In this document: piece by piece, positions 12,293-24,771 of the stretch | How positions within the stretch are numbered: the first letter of the stretch is position 1 | Layout: each line of letters starts with the position of its first letter | Made by a program: the position numbers and the translations under genes | Assembly: GCA_905250115.1 (NCBI GenBank) | Contig: CAJNOI010000100.1 | Coordinates: forward strand, 159,896 to 223,895 | Direction: 5' to 3' | Source: Adineta steineri | Taxonomy: Eukaryota > Rotifera > Eurotatoria > Adinetida > Adinetidae | DNA: 64,000 nucleotides | Notes under the pieces: generated by a model | What the model saw: the letters and a program-made list of their open reading frames with translations, nothing else | Databases searched by the model: none | What the model was told of the DNA's origin: nothing

Positions 12293-14550
12293 TTAACAAT
12301 GTAGAAACAATTGAACTCGGTTGTTATTATAATCGGATACATATAAATTCAGTTGATCATCAATTGTCACCCAATAGGGAAACGATAATTGACTCTGACT
12401 GTTGCCAGATAAACCTGTGACGCCAGCAATTGTTATGCCGTTGGATTGGCCTGCAACGAAAAATTGAATGCGATGATTTCTTGAATCAGCTACATAGATA
12501 TTGCCCATTGAATCTAATGTGATGCCGACCGGTTGATTGAGAAGTGTTGATGTGCTACCACTTAATCCAGTAAGACTACCAATGACGAGTGTCCAGCTAC
12601 TTGCACCTAATACCCAACGAACAATATTGTGTGCTCGATAATTAGCAATTAAAAGACTATTTGAAGACGAATCAAAAGTAAAGCCAAACGGATAGTACAA
12701 TTGTGTAATACCAGTTCCTGCACCATTTCCACCAGCAACTACTATACCCGAAGAAGCATTCAAGAGATATTTCATTATACGATGATTGTGTACATCGCTT
12801 ATATAAAGTGTACCTGTGCTGGAGTCACGGGCTATACCATTCGGACGATTGAAGGTGTTGTTTGTAGATCCCGAAATACCTGAATTAGAATTGTATAGAT
12901 CAATGTTTTGCTTATGTTTTATTAGGCGTTCGGAGCTCAATCTTCATAACAATATACTAAGAATGCTCATTATTCATTTCAATTTCTTAAGCTCTGAATA
13001 ATCTGTTATTTTAGTCATATGTAACTCTTTGTAATCACTCACAATGTCGAGTTTCATTGATTTCTGTTTTAGAAAGGTAGAGTATTTGTTTTGTTTATAT
13101 ATATTCAAAAATTAGAATATATCAAGATCAACATATTTATTCACGAAGAATAACTTGAATATCAAGAAATCAATAACAAAACATTATTTTCCATAGGAAC
13201 TATTAATAATTAAGTATGTGTTTTCTCTATATAACGGATTATTCTCAGCAGACTTTGTTTTGATGCAATTTTCAATTAATAGATCAGAAAAAGATAATAA
13301 ATAAAGATTTTAATCATAAAACGAGAATTAATAGTTTACAAATATTTTTTTTCTATCTTTCATACCTAGAATACCAGCAATCGTAGTGCCAGATGATGCA
13401 CCATTTGCCCAATATACAACCCGATGATTAATTTTATCTGTGAAATACATATTATCATTGGAATCGAGCACAACACTGACAGGCATGTTTAAAGCAACTG
13501 AGCTTGCACCAGCAGTGGCATTGGATAGACCAGCCACCGTTGTACCATTCGATTCATTGATTAACCATCTTTGTATGCGATTGTTGGCAAAATCGGCAAT
13601 ATAAAGTGAGTTGGATGAACCTAATGCGGTGCCATATGGTTGAGAGAGCAGATTTGCTGCTTTGCCTGCAGAGCCGTTACTCGCACCAGCTACCGTAATA
13701 CCCGTTTTATTCCAACCATGTAAGATCGGAGTAGCTATAAAAACAAACGAAATCTATAGCATACATAGTACACCTCACTGTTAGTTACAAAATCGATGAA
13801 TGTATATCTTCTTTCATATTTTATATAGTAAATTTATTTGTATAATCCATTAAAATTCACTACTATCTTTCAGGATCTCCTATAAGCTATGAGAGTTAAC
13901 TTGATGCCCCAATTTGGATCCTGATGAAAAGATTGCATATATCTATGTTTCACTTCTTACCTTCAGCATTATGAATCTTTAGAAATAATAGTAATCTGCA
14001 GAAAATTCTAGTAATATATGTCAATTCTTAATGAAATTAATAATGAAAATTTTCTAATATCAGTAACTTTAATTTTAATAACTCTCTGTGTGTGAAAGCG
14101 ATAGAATCAAAGAAGTTCTCAATGAGTCTTGCCGAATGATTTATTCATGAACGAAAAAGAAATACAAAGTAGACTAGAAGAAAATTCGATAAATTTCCTA
14201 CCTGGTAATTTACTCTGCTGAAAGTCATAAACTATTGTACTAATCGAGACGGTAAGATTCGCTGGTGTTATTCTTCCGCTATATAGCGAGCATTGAGGAA
14301 TAGCCAAACTATCAAATACAGCAGTATTGCAATTGACAAATAGATTTGCACATTGAGCAGCGCAAACTACTTGATATTTTACCGTCAGACTAGTGATTAT
14401 AGTGTCTGTTGAATTATAACGCATGTTATAGTAGACATTGCCTATTGTCGAAAGTGATGCATTCGTACGTGTAGTCCAAATAAGATAATATATGCATAAT
14501 AGATACAGATAGGCCATCTTGATTATCTTACAAATAAATAAAACATTCAT
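12293..14550 (-). CDS. NHL-repeat protein with signal peptide
   Basis: Three exons on the minus strand: 14550-14202, 13734-13366 and 12879-12293, with long introns of 467 and 486 nt; 434 aa. The N-terminus has a hydrophobic leader (the better start may be the second Met, MAYLYLLCIYYLIW), then a Cys-containing domain (CAAQCANLFVNC) that looks PAN/Apple-like. Exons 2 and 3 encode about six beta-propeller blades with NHL signatures such as LYIADFANNRIQRW, YISDVHNHRIMKY, YVADSRNHRIQFF and YVSDYNNNRVQLF, spaced about 50 aa apart. NHL propellers bind protein, RNA or carbohydrate; a secreted binding protein is the likely role. Bdelloid genomes carry many such genes. Frames join cleanly (phase 1 at both junctions), so it appears intact. 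Confidence 0.85.
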
Positions 14551-14573
14551 ATTACATTTATTATTGTGCGTGC

Positions 14574-14626
14574 GAGGGTGTAAATATTATCTTCTTTATG
14601 AATCATACCCACACCCACATCCTCAA
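14574..14626. repeat. Telomere-like head-to-head cassette 3
   Basis: gagggtgt, an AT-rich spacer, then acccacacccacatcctcaag. It lies just upstream of the NHL gene start. Confidence 0.65.
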
Positions 14627-15781
14627 GAGTGTTTGAAGAAAAATACTCACTAGATAAAAGAAAGTGCACAGTCTGAAACTCTTCAGTATGAGACGATACG
14701 AGAGTTACCTTACGCCAACTTTCTGATGTGATACACCTATTGTTTTCTATACTTCTTTACACAATAACTACATGACTTGAAATGAACACAATTATAGATT
14801 TTGTCAGAATTTTAAACAGAAACGAGCAAAGAGAGAAAGAGCGAGGATTGAAACAAATTTAGAAGAAGAAAAAAAAAGAAATGACGTTGTTCATTATACT
14901 GTATGGCGTATATAATGCTATTTTAAGATTAGTTAGTGTGAATTAATAAGAAGAAAAAATTGCATATTATGAATATCTAACGAAACGAGAAGAAGTACCG
15001 ACTATTATAATGTTTATTAGAAAAAGATAATTATCTGAAATTCATTTTCTCAGAAGGAAATGAGAATTTGAAAAGGCATTGAGAGACATGTTTATATCAT
15101 GCACAAAAATAGGTTAATGATGCAACATATATTTACTTTTTTACTCTTATAATATGAACGCACACGGGACTCGCATATTTGAACAAATGAACATTATAAA
15201 GTTTTTATGAAAAAAAAAGATAATGCTAAGATCCATTTTATATAAGCGTGACTAGCTGCCAGGAAGTCCCATTTTTTCTGATTATGTACGGATATCTATT
15301 CTTTGCCACAAATTCTGATGTCCTAGATAACTAATTATATCATGCCTACATTTGTGCACAATTAAATAATTAACACAGTTCTGGTAATCAATTTCAATCG
15401 TTTTGAACCTCATAGATAGGGTGAAGAATATTTTCTTGATTTTCAGACACCGTACATCACGTAGGCTAAAAGGAAATAAATACAAGGGAAAGATATCTGC
15501 TTTGAGAGGTCTCACATTTAAAACTGCCTACCTAGAGATGTATTATCGTAATATTTCAATTTATTTTTAGTACAAATGAGAAAAACAACAATAACAATCA
15601 TCACACAGAAGAATAAAGATAAGGAAAGCCATAGAAGCAAGGAGAATCGGCACATATTAAAAGAGGAAAAGAGAAAACGTAGGCAAGAAGACAGATAGCG
15701 TTAGGATATCATCAGATGGATTTTGATATATATGTGGTATTATATCCACTGTAGTAATTCTTCCTCAAGATTAAAATACAT

Positions 15782-15832
15782 TGAGCGTGTGGGTGTCCAT
15801 TATTCATTTACACCAACATCCACACCCTAAGT
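15782..15832. repeat. Telomere-like head-to-head cassette 4
   Basis: gagcgtgtgggtgt, a spacer of about 17 bp, then acaccaacatccacaccctaag. The terminus resembles the other cassettes (TTGAG...CTAAG). The DNA from 14627 to here holds no recognisable gene. Confidence 0.65.
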
Positions 15833-15892
15833 ATGTTACTTTTGACGTAGCAAGATCATAGTTTGTGTATTAATAAAAATATTAAAGATTAA

Positions 15893-16459
15893 CCCTTTCA
15901 TTACAGATGACCCATATATGGGCATTAGATACAGTCTACGACAAAAGTTTAAACGAATTTAATTTTTTCCTGATATTGACGAGTATCCGTTTGATTCAAC
16001 CGGTGATCTAAGTATTATGAGAGACCTACTACATGGTACATTGGAAGCAGTTCTCCCCTTTGTCTCTATAGATTATTTATAGTGAAAATGATTTTTAAGC
16101 GTTTCAGTATTTTGCGTTTCCTAACCAAGAAATTTTCTCAAAAAAAATAAAAAAATATACTAATCGATAGAGAATTTGAAGCTCTATCGATTGCTAAAAA
16201 AAGGATTTTTCCCTAAACTGTACTATCAGTTCATAAATACGATTTCAGTGAAAAAGTCGGAAAGATAGTGGCAAGTCAAACTAGCTGTTGTATACTTTTA
16301 CTTATTGAAATATATTATACACCATGTAGTAGGTCTCTCATACTACTTAGATCACCGGTTGAATCAAACGGATACTCGTCAGTATTAGGAAAAAATTAAA
16401 TTCGCTTAAACTTTTGTCGTAGCCTGTACATCTGTAAGAAAAAACCCGTAACGAGAGGG
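15893..16459. mobile_element. piggyBac-like MITE with TTAA target site
   Basis: A 567-bp segment bounded on both sides by TTAA. The outer ends are inverted: CCCTTTCATTAC on the left and GTAACGAGAGGG on the right. Longer subterminal inverted arms of more than 100 bp follow (15945-16045 against 16318-16430), sharing cgagtatccgtttgattcaa, caccggtt-type and gagacctactacatgg blocks. There is no coding capacity. TTAA duplication with CCC-starting termini is the hallmark of piggyBac elements, so this is a non-autonomous derivative by inference. Confidence 0.8.
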
Positions 16460-16580
16460 TTAAAATACATTAGAATATATAAAATATTATAAATTACTAA
16501 AGCATTCATGAGTACAAAGTTCTGTTAATCAGCGTCTTGGCCTTGCAGGAAAGCATACAATTGCACAACTATAAAATATT

Positions 16581-16985
16581 TTAGCTTATTGTGCAGGCAC
16601 CTGATCGTATATGAGGTGGAGGTGGAACATCCATAGATATTTTTTTCATTTCACTAATAAAGCGTGTGTATTCAGTTGGAGATAGATCATCATCGATTGA
16701 TTTCTTCTTCAATTGTTTATGTAAAGATTCGAAGTCTATAGTTGAATTATTGTTACAAAATGTATATAATTGTTGTAATGCAGATCCATCCATATCATTA
16801 CAAAGTAAGGTAAATTGATGTAACTTTTTGTCATTTAAAAAGTCTACAACATTCTGTTGTGTCTAACTCTGTATTGAAATTGATGTATAAATATCATCAG
16901 ATCTAGAAGAAGGAGAATGATGTTCTTCTAAAAATAATCTCCTGTGAGGAGTGTCAATCACTTTTTCAAGATCATACTTTCTGTT
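16581..16985 (-). pseudogene. SAM-domain protein, 3' exon with a premature stop
   Basis: On the minus strand a frame runs from a likely splice acceptor (tttttaacag, ending near 16986) to a stop at 16581. Its second half (QQNVVDFLNDKKLHQF, then MDGSALQQLYTFC) fits a sterile-alpha-motif domain, a protein-interaction module. The in-frame TAG at about 16863-16865 falls exactly where SAM domains have their first Trp (TGG), so a single G-to-A change explains it. No upstream exon is recognised: GC-rich sequence at 17023-17070 and a telomere-like cassette follow. An AG acceptor at the TAG is an alternative explanation, in which case the exon simply starts there. Confidence 0.6.
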
Positions 16986-17130
16986 AAAAATTTTTTTTTA
17001 TATATTACTGATTTTAAACCTTCACCAGGGAAGGGGACCGTTAGCTGGCCGTGCCCATATCCAAGAAAACTTCTTTCAATTGTAATCATTATATTTTAGA
17101 TAGAGAATCAATTCACAGTCTTTTTGACGT

Positions 17131-17170
17131 TGAGGGTGTCGATGTGAAATGATGACAGTACCCACACTCA
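17131..17170. repeat. Telomere-like head-to-head cassette 5
   Basis: gagggtgtcgatgtg, then a short spacer and tacccacactc. It interrupts a minus-strand open frame (17348-17076) whose 60 or so residues upstream of the cassette might be a truncated gene of unknown type. Confidence 0.55.
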
Positions 17171-17630
17171 TCTTACTATTCATTTGATAGAAATATCGAC
17201 AATGTTCTATGAGAATATTTTCTTTAGTAAAAGCATTTTTGTATAGAGTATCATAAATTCCAAGAAAATTAATTTGAATAATACACAAAGTATTTCTGAG
17301 AATGTTGTTTCGAAAAGAGCAATAAGCATACACAATTGATACTTTCAATTGACTCCACAGTCATTTAGTAGAAACTATAATTGATTATAGTTGTTCATTG
17401 ACTCACTAATTAATCGATTGTTGCAATATTCTTATTCTCACTTTACAGTTTTCTTAACAAATAGTTGACGTTTGTTGAGATATAGATTTTAATACTATTA
17501 TCATTGATGATACAACGATTTTTAAAAAACGAAATTATGACTATTTATTATATTAAGTAGTAAAAATTTTTTCGACAAATAATTATTTAGAATTTTAGTA
17601 TATGATACTAAAGATGAATGTCTCGTAGAA

Positions 17631-18737
17631 TTACTCAGGTATTAAAACACAACGATAGTAGACAGATCCACTTGATACTATTGCCATTGGATCTTCATAC
17701 ACATAATCCGTGTTGACTGCCATAAATTCACGTTTCACATCAAAATCAGATTGAAGAAAAGCATTGGCATTTCCTCTAGTTGGCACAGATTTGTAAGATG
17801 AATATTGCAAGAGTGCATAGAAACATCCAATTGTCAAATTATTTACTGTAACAGTTCCAAGCATTTCTATGGGATCTTCTCGAAATACTGGATTAGGTTC
17901 ATCCCATTCAGAAACAGATAATTGAACTGGTAATGTTACGGAATCTTCATCAACAATACCAGTAATAGCTATACCATAGTCGACCTATAATATAAACATG
18001 TTTATCTATGTTAAATGATCAAATTATAATGAAAATATTTACAAACAATGGTAGACATCCATCATCATCTTCATCATCATCATCCTCATTACTTTCTTCT
18101 TCATCACTTTCTTCTTCATCATCTACTCCATCATTGATAGTTTCTCTAGTTGCTCCAAATTCGTCTTCGTTGAGATTTTTCTCGAATCTTCTATCCTCAT
18201 ATAAATCATGATAGATGATTTTATCATGTGGATCATATTGATCTTCATTTTGATATCGTATGCCAACTGCTGGAACAATATGATCATAATCTTCATAACT
18301 CATCCCGGGAAGAAAAATACCAAATATGACAGGATGTCGTCGTATAATTGATCGTTTCATCCAATGACAAAAATGACGAAATTGTGGTTGAGGAGAATTA
18401 ATCCAATCCCATTCATTATATGTAAAATGAAGTATTGTCAAAGTACGCAACGGTTTTCGATGATCATTGGATGTCACTGGTTGCAATAGATATTCACCTT
18501 TATTTATATCACGGATCAATTTTTGAGAAATCCAAGCACCATAATAGAGACCTAATCAAATCAAATAGTTATTATTTTTACTGTTCATAGACAAAAAAAT
18601 ATACCGATAGACTGAAGAGCTGTTTCACCACAATAACCATTGCCATTATCCCATTGTAATCGTGGTGGAATATTAAGTAAAATAGTTTTCTCCATTGTTG
18701 TTTCAGTTTCTTCTTCAATCATATTCTTTGAATTCAT
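17631..18737 (-). CDS. Putative C39/papain-fold-like peptidase-type protein, acidic insert
   Basis: Three exons on the minus strand: 18737-18605, 18551-18043 and 17984-17631; introns 53 and 58 nt; 331 aa. The start is set by MNSKNMIEEETETTMEK; a downstream Met is possible. Near the N-terminus QWDNGNGYCGE places Gln and Cys as in C39-type thiol peptidases, and the later DYDHIVPAVGIRY supplies a His/Asp context, so a thiol-hydrolase fold is plausible. A low-complexity Asp/Glu/Ser stretch of about 25 residues separates this from a C-terminal beta-rich region encoded by exon 3. No signal peptide or membrane helix is seen. All junctions keep frame. I do not recognise a characterised orthologue; bacterial or fungal origin is possible but untested. 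Confidence 0.6.
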
Positions 18738-19238
18738 GTCTAACATTTATGTTAAAAGTTCGACTATTTATTATCTAATATCTTGTATTTTTACCTCTGA
18801 ATGACTCATAAAATTGCGCAATATACACAGAATGTTTTTTTCGAAATATCCATGCTGAAAATGACGTTAACTTTTGGATATTTTCCTTCCTTCTTTCTTT
18901 GTTTTTGTTTTACAAGCTTTGATGACTAATACCAAGCTTTACCTTTTTTATTCTTACTAAACTGTAAGACATAAATATATATTTATTGCTTTATTAATAA
19001 AAGACGTTTTTCATATTCAATAAATGAATTATTAAATAAATAAAAATTATTCTCTATTATCAAGACAGATCTTCTGCACAATATTTTTTTCGTTCAAAAT
19101 AATATTTACATTTTTACTGAAATGTAGTAGAACAATTTTTACTTTTTTATGAATTTAAAATGCACGAAATATCGTAGAAAGTTTATTTCTGAATTAAATA
19201 ATGAATTTTTTTTTATCTTTTCTTGTCTAGTCTAACAA

Positions 19239-20063
19239 CTATTCGATGTTGGAAGTATTTGGTATATCGAGTATTTTGATTGGGTTCTGTTTATCATCAT
19301 TATTTTTTTGTTTATCAATTTCTCCACTATTACGTAGTTCCTTCTCGTATCGAATCAATTGTATAAGAAAACCACGATTTGGACATGATATAGGACGACG
19401 ATCGAGTAAAAAGTCGTAAGCTTTCATCAGAGTATCATGATGATATCTAGAATAAAAAATATTTCATCGATTGTAAACATAAAATAAATTTTACTTCATT
19501 AGATAAGCGAGAACGATGGACGATGATCGAGAAATACCCATTTGACAATGAACTAATACTTTTTCTTTCTTCTCCTTACATGAAAATAAAAATTCATTTG
19601 TTTTTTCAAAATGCTGGTTGATATTAACATCTTCATCATCTTGCATATTAATCCATAATACATTAAAATTTTTAATAATTTCTTCTCCCAATGGTACATG
19701 ACAAGTATTAATGATATATCGAATATCGAGATCTTTAAGCAAATTGAGATTTTTCGCATGATTTATAGCACCATGATAGAGAAAATCATCAATCACCACT
19801 GATGGATAATAATCAAATTTCCCAGATAGGTTCCTTTTTTGTTTTATAAGTTTCATTAATTTAGCGAAGTATATCATTTCTTCTTCTGTTGCTTGTAAAT
19901 CATTTATTAGATGTTCAAATGTCCATATATCAATATATTCGGTTATCAGTAGATTTATTAATTCATCGGTCATATTCTTCTTTTTTATTATTTTATTTGG
20001 CTTAAATACGTAATCTAAAATAAAAAAGATATTTTCAAATTTCAATTTAATATTGTTGTTCAC
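19239..20063 (-). CDS. Dual-specificity protein phosphatase
   Basis: Two exons on the minus strand: 20063-19495 and 19446-19239, with a 48-nt intron (19447-19494); up to 258 aa. The alternative start at 19973 (MTDELINLL) removes a Lys/Asn-rich, atypical N-terminus and is more likely. The catalytic loop HCQMGISRS matches HCxxGxxR(S/T), with the general-acid Asp in INMQDDEDVNI. The family signatures FLYHGAINHA, IRYIINTCH and AYLMK follow the usual order. DUSPs dephosphorylate Ser/Thr and Tyr of MAP kinases and related substrates. The small N-terminal helical region resembles the extension seen in slingshot-like or orphan DUSPs, but no actin-binding feature can be claimed. The gene appears intact. 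Confidence 0.88.
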
Positions 20064-22425
20064 TAATCTAGAATTATTTTAAACTTTAGAAGATTTTATC
20101 AACTTATATAAAAATGCAGTTTGTATTAAATGTAACCTTGCCATTTTAGATTCTTTACGCAGAATCGAAATTTTCAAAAGCACATGTTGTGTTTTTAATG
20201 AATAATACTTCCTTTCTATTCTTTTTTTTGCCGAGATAAAGAATCATTTTACGATTAATGTTTTGTTTTTCTGTGTTGCAAGAATTTTATCTGATAAAAT
20301 AATATTACACTCGCTAAGATATAAGAACTTTGTATTTTGATTACTAATGCTTGGTTCTTTAGTTAAATATTCTTAGAAACGTAAGCTTTGCATTCATCTA
20401 CACCTTACAATGAGCTCTATCGCTAAAACTAAATTAATTGTTAGAAATGATTTTATCTTTCAGTTTTTATCAATTTTTAAACTATTTACAAATTCAATAA
20501 ATAGCCTTCAATCAGATATATTTGAGCTTCATATTTCGTAATACTTCCTATTCCTACATTTGATTTATGATTAGTACGATTATTTCAATTAGAAGTTGTT
20601 GGTGAACAGAATTTGATAATATGTAATAAATGATTAATTATAATCGTTTTTAATTTTTCAATGAAATACTATGAGAATTTATTTCTATCTGCAATTTTAA
20701 ATGAAAATTTGGATTAATAAATAATGAAAATTGAAGAATATTTTCCATCGACTAGTGACATCTTTGTTGACAAATGTCAACTACTATTCGAAGAATTTTA
20801 TAATGGAAAAAAAAATATTTCCATATATATTCTAGATTCAGTTCTACAAGATGACACCAGATACTTTTTTTTTGCATCAGATGACTTGACATTCTCCATC
20901 TTTAAAGTTCCATATTATCTTTTTAAGTTTATATATAATTCTATGTTATTTTTCAATAGCATACTAGAATTATAGAAAATCCTATGTTAGATTAAAATCT
21001 TACATTTAACTAATCTCTTATTCTTTGAATTCATTAGAAAATATCTCTTTTACCATAAATATCATTAGTTTATATATGATTTAATTAGCTCAACTGAATA
21101 AAAAACGAATAATCATAATATAGAATCAATAAGTCAAAAAATAAAAAATTGACTATATAATACTTGAGTTTTTTTACAAGTTCGAATATTACATAATCAA
21201 ATTTATCTTTTGATTATTGATTTATTATACACTTAATATTTGCTATTTGTTTAAATGTCCTGTCATTTTTCTATTTCTATGATATATTAGTAAGTAATTA
21301 TTTATGACAGTAACATTTGTTTTAATCTACAAACGACTGTTGTTATCATTCTTATTAATTCTAATTTCTAGATAATCTTCTAATATCACAATAATGCAGA
21401 GATATTTATTCAACTTCTAATAATCAATTTTTAATATATGGATGTAAGTTTAGTAATATCAAATTTCTAATTTAATCAATATTAAATATTCATCGAGAAA
21501 TAAGCAATAGAATAGTTTTAATCGATTGTACACAATTATATGTTTCTAATAGATTTTTTTCTATTATGAACTAATAATCCTTTTATTTAATTATATATTT
21601 TTTCAATAGATTATATATTCTCTTGTTTCATATACATGGATAGTTCTTGATTTAATTCTATTACATAACTAAAGTAGCTATTGTGTATAATCTTAGTCTA
21701 CTCAAAATCGATGATTACCTGGCCTCTTGTCTCTCTATTATATCAATAGTTAATGTATTTGAATTAATTTTACTATCGCATTCAGAATCTTTGGTTATTA
21801 ATTATTATTATTATTATCGAAGATTTTATCATTTAGCATAAAAAATAGATTAGAAAAATCAATACAGCATTTTTCTATAATTTTATGATAAAAAATCTTG
21901 TTTTTCTGACAAAATATTTTTTGTGAAAGAAAAGCAGAATTACGTATCCTTATTAGAACAAGGGATTTTACATTAATTGAAAACTGATAGGATTATTTTT
22001 GAAAGAGAAACTATTAAATAAGTATTTGGAATTGAATAGAATAAGACCTGATTAGTTCAATCTTTTTCTTAATTATCTACTCTCGTTTATATCATAATGG
22101 TAATATTCGAAAATAAAATGAAATTTTTCTTTTCCTATAAATTTCTATAGTTAATTCGAAATTTGAGAATTATTGAAAATCTTTTTTATATAAAAGAAAA
22201 GAAGATGGATGAGAATATAATATAAACAATATCATCGTGTTAAATGAGTGATGACATATTGATGACCTCGATTAATACGAAGGCTAAACATATGCTATAA
22301 GAACTTTTGTATAAGATAGTTACGAGTTGATTCAAATCTAGAAGTATATCGACATCTTCTATTCGCAACATGTTAAGTGTTTTTTTTCTTCTCTCTAGGT
22401 AAAAAATATTTCATTTTAATTTTAG
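20064..22425. other. Long AT-rich intergenic region
   Basis: About 2.4 kb at very high AT with no recognisable gene, RNA or repeat family. A small plus-strand frame (20724-20975) lacks family features. A short ATT microsatellite lies near 21800. It could be an upstream regulatory region or a long intron of the exon at 22426. Confidence 0.4.
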
Positions 22426-23037
22426 GTCAAAAATACAATATTAGAACAAGAAAGAATATATGAAGATTTTTTAATAAGAATTTATAATAAATCTATCGAT
22501 GGTTTAACTGAAATACTTAATGAGATAAGTCGTTTTAGACGATACGCATGGTTTTATTCAGAATTACATCAAATTAATAGTTTAAAATTAAATATAAATT
22601 CAATTCAAGAAAAATATGATTTTGATATTGAAACTATTCTTAATAAAATCAAACAACAAAGAGAAATTATAAAAGATACATTTAAACAATATGAAAAAGA
22701 AGAATATTTAAATAAATTCTTAAATGAAATTGATAATTTTATTAATAAAATATCTGATAAACTTTTTCTATTATCAATATTTTTGTCTATTGGTTTATAT
22801 AATTCAATTGATACAATAATTGCTCTTTTTACTGGTTCTGGTGTTCTTGGTATTGATCCAATTCAAAGAGGATTAATTATTAATAATACAGCAAGTGAAA
22901 TTATGTTTAAAGATAAATTAGAAGATTTAGATCAAAAATTCACATTTATTATTAATTATATTCGTACGAACAAAAAACAAGAATTAGATCATCTCAATTT
23001 ATATTTTAATATATTTAAAAATAATTTATCTCATTAA
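22426..23037 (+). CDS. Orphan protein, terminal exon (helical)
   Basis: An open frame of 203 codons begins directly after a good splice acceptor (tttcattttaattttag) and ends at TAA 23035-23037. It is rich in Lys, Glu, Ile and Asn and is predicted by eye to be mainly alpha-helical and coiled-coil-like (TILNKIKQQREIIKDTFKQY). A moderately hydrophobic segment (LSIFLSIGLYNSIDTIIALF) could be a membrane or buried helix. No start codon or upstream exon can be assigned: the exon may belong to a gene starting far upstream or be a fragment. Family unknown. Host-like codon use supports real coding history. Confidence 0.45.
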   Translation, partial: VKNTILEQERIYEDFLIRIYNKSIDGLTEILNEISRFRRYAWFYSELHQINSLKLNINSIQEKYDFDIETILNKIKQQREIIKDTFKQYEKEEYLNKFLNEIDNFINKISDKLFLLSIFLSIGLYNSIDTIIALFTGSGVLGIDPIQRGLIINNTASEIMFKDKLEDLDQKFTFIINYIRTNKKQELDHLNLYFNIFKNNLSH

Positions 23038-23694
23038 TTTGTCTATATGAATAATAATAAGACGTGCCTTAGTTTTTAATGTATTTTAGTATATTTAGTC
23101 TATTATTGTAATCAAGAATTTTATTTTGAAATATAAATAAATTCAATTCGTCTATATTCATATATCACCGAATTTTGTTTTTCTAGGGTAAATCAATTTG
23201 ACTTATTCAAATTTAAATGAAAAATATTATTTATTCGATTTTATACAAGTGGGAAATTAAATTCAAATCATCCCTTTTAATATTTATCAGACCTATTCTC
23301 TTTCTCGTAGAGAAGAGTCTAGTAAACATAAATTGTTTGCTTGTATGTCCGCAGGGTCAAAAAAAACATCGAAAACCGATTTTTCGAAAAACAGTTTTCT
23401 AGAGGTTTTTCGACGCAGAGACATCGAATCTAAGGAGTTTTGAGTAACCGCGTGGAAGGGGCGGATGAAGAGGGGTCAAAGGTCATGAAAATATCGAAGA
23501 TCAATTTTTCACGGTTTTCATTGTTTTTTTTAGTAAACATGAAGAGAATGCATTTCTACGAGAAAGAGCTAAGCGAGTCCTCGGAGGAGCGTTACTTGTT
23601 TGATATATATGTTACAGGGGAAATTAAAATCCAGGAGAATTTAAAATTCCCCTAGGGGAAACTAAAATTTTAATATCACCTATAGGGAGTAGTG

Positions 23695-24475
23695 TAGAAC
23701 TTGTTAACTCGGTCCAACTGTTCAACTTTTAAAGTTATTAGTAGAAGCTTCCAACTATTCACTACGCTGCTCCCTCTCTGCACCCTTCCGGACACCCACA
23801 CTCAGCTGCTCCCCCTCCCCCATCCAGTGTTTCTAATAGCAAGTGTACCAAGCATAATCGAAATGTACGGAACACTTGCTCCTCTTGAAATACACGCTGC
23901 GGTACACTTATACCAAAAACTAAAGTGTACGAAATACACTTTCTTTAATGAAATAACACTTTACTTCTAATTCTGAGAATCTTTAAGAATAATATGAATT
24001 TCAAAAGTTATGTCTAAACAATGAAATATTGTAACCTTTTTTGATACAAATTATCATTCGTACCTTGGAAAGATAATTGTATTTATATTTATTGTATATT
24101 TGTTCATCTACCATTATTTAATTGCTCTACGAAAGAAAGGCATGAATACTCTTCTATTTTTCACTTCTTTATTTTGTATTAAACGTCAAGTGTATACACT
24201 TTGATACACTTGGAATACGAAAACAAGATGTACACATACACTAGGCTAAGAAAAATAGAATGTACATATACATTTTGTTTTAGATTTCTATTAGAAACCC
24301 TGCCCCCCCCCCCCGTGTACCCTTCTGGACACCCGCACTCAGCTACTTCTCTCCTCTACACTCTTCCAGGCACCAATAGTTGGAAGCGCCTACTATTAAC
24401 TTTAAAAGTTGAAAACTTGAATAGTTGGGTACTTGAATGAATAGCTGGATTAAACTTTCTACTATTATATGTATG
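23695..24475. mobile_element. Non-autonomous element with long imperfect inverted ends
   Basis: The left end (around 23700-23815: gttcaacttttaaagtta, cttccaactatt, acccttccggacacccacac, ctcagctgct) recurs inverted at 24300-24440 (ccttctggacacccgcac, aatagttggaag, aactttaaaagttgaa). Internal copies of AAGTGTA/TACACTT also face each other. There is no coding sequence, and an 14-bp poly-C run lies at about 24304. This is a typical MITE or fold-back architecture; superfamily undetermined. Confidence 0.65.
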
Positions 24476-24552
24476 GAATTTATCCGTTTTATAGTCGTTT
24501 CATGCCTTAAACGACGCCAGAAACGGCGTTCAGAAACATCGACCTGGGATAA

Positions 24553-24771
24553 TATTACAAAGGTGAAATTATTCAACATCAAGATGAAATTAGTAATTCA
24601 TTCTACGTGATATTAAAAGGTAAAAATAAATATAAAGTCTTCTCAATTGATAAAACTTTATATTTTAGGTAAAGCGACTTGTTATTCAGAATCTCATGGT
24701 TTAAAAAATTAAATAGGTATCATGAAATGTGGTGACTTCTTTGGAGGAAAAGGAATAGCTGATAGCATTTG
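24553..24771 (+). pseudogene. Cyclic-nucleotide-binding domain remnant
   Basis: Two short exon-like blocks around a short intron (near 24616-24669) encode parts of a cNMP-binding beta-barrel: EIIQHQDEISNSFYVILKG, then GKATCYSES and IMKCGDFFGGKGIADS. The latter matches the GDxFGE phosphate-binding cassette with Gly in place of Glu, and a TAA interrupts before it. This is the fold of PKA/PKG regulatory domains and cNMP-gated channels. No flanking kinase or channel sequence is present, so it is a relic. Confidence 0.6.

Noticed and set aside
17023..17070. Short GC-rich block that might be a small RNA gene
   Set aside because: Does not match 5S rRNA, U1, U4, U5 or U6 as far as I can recall, and no promoter or terminator is evident.
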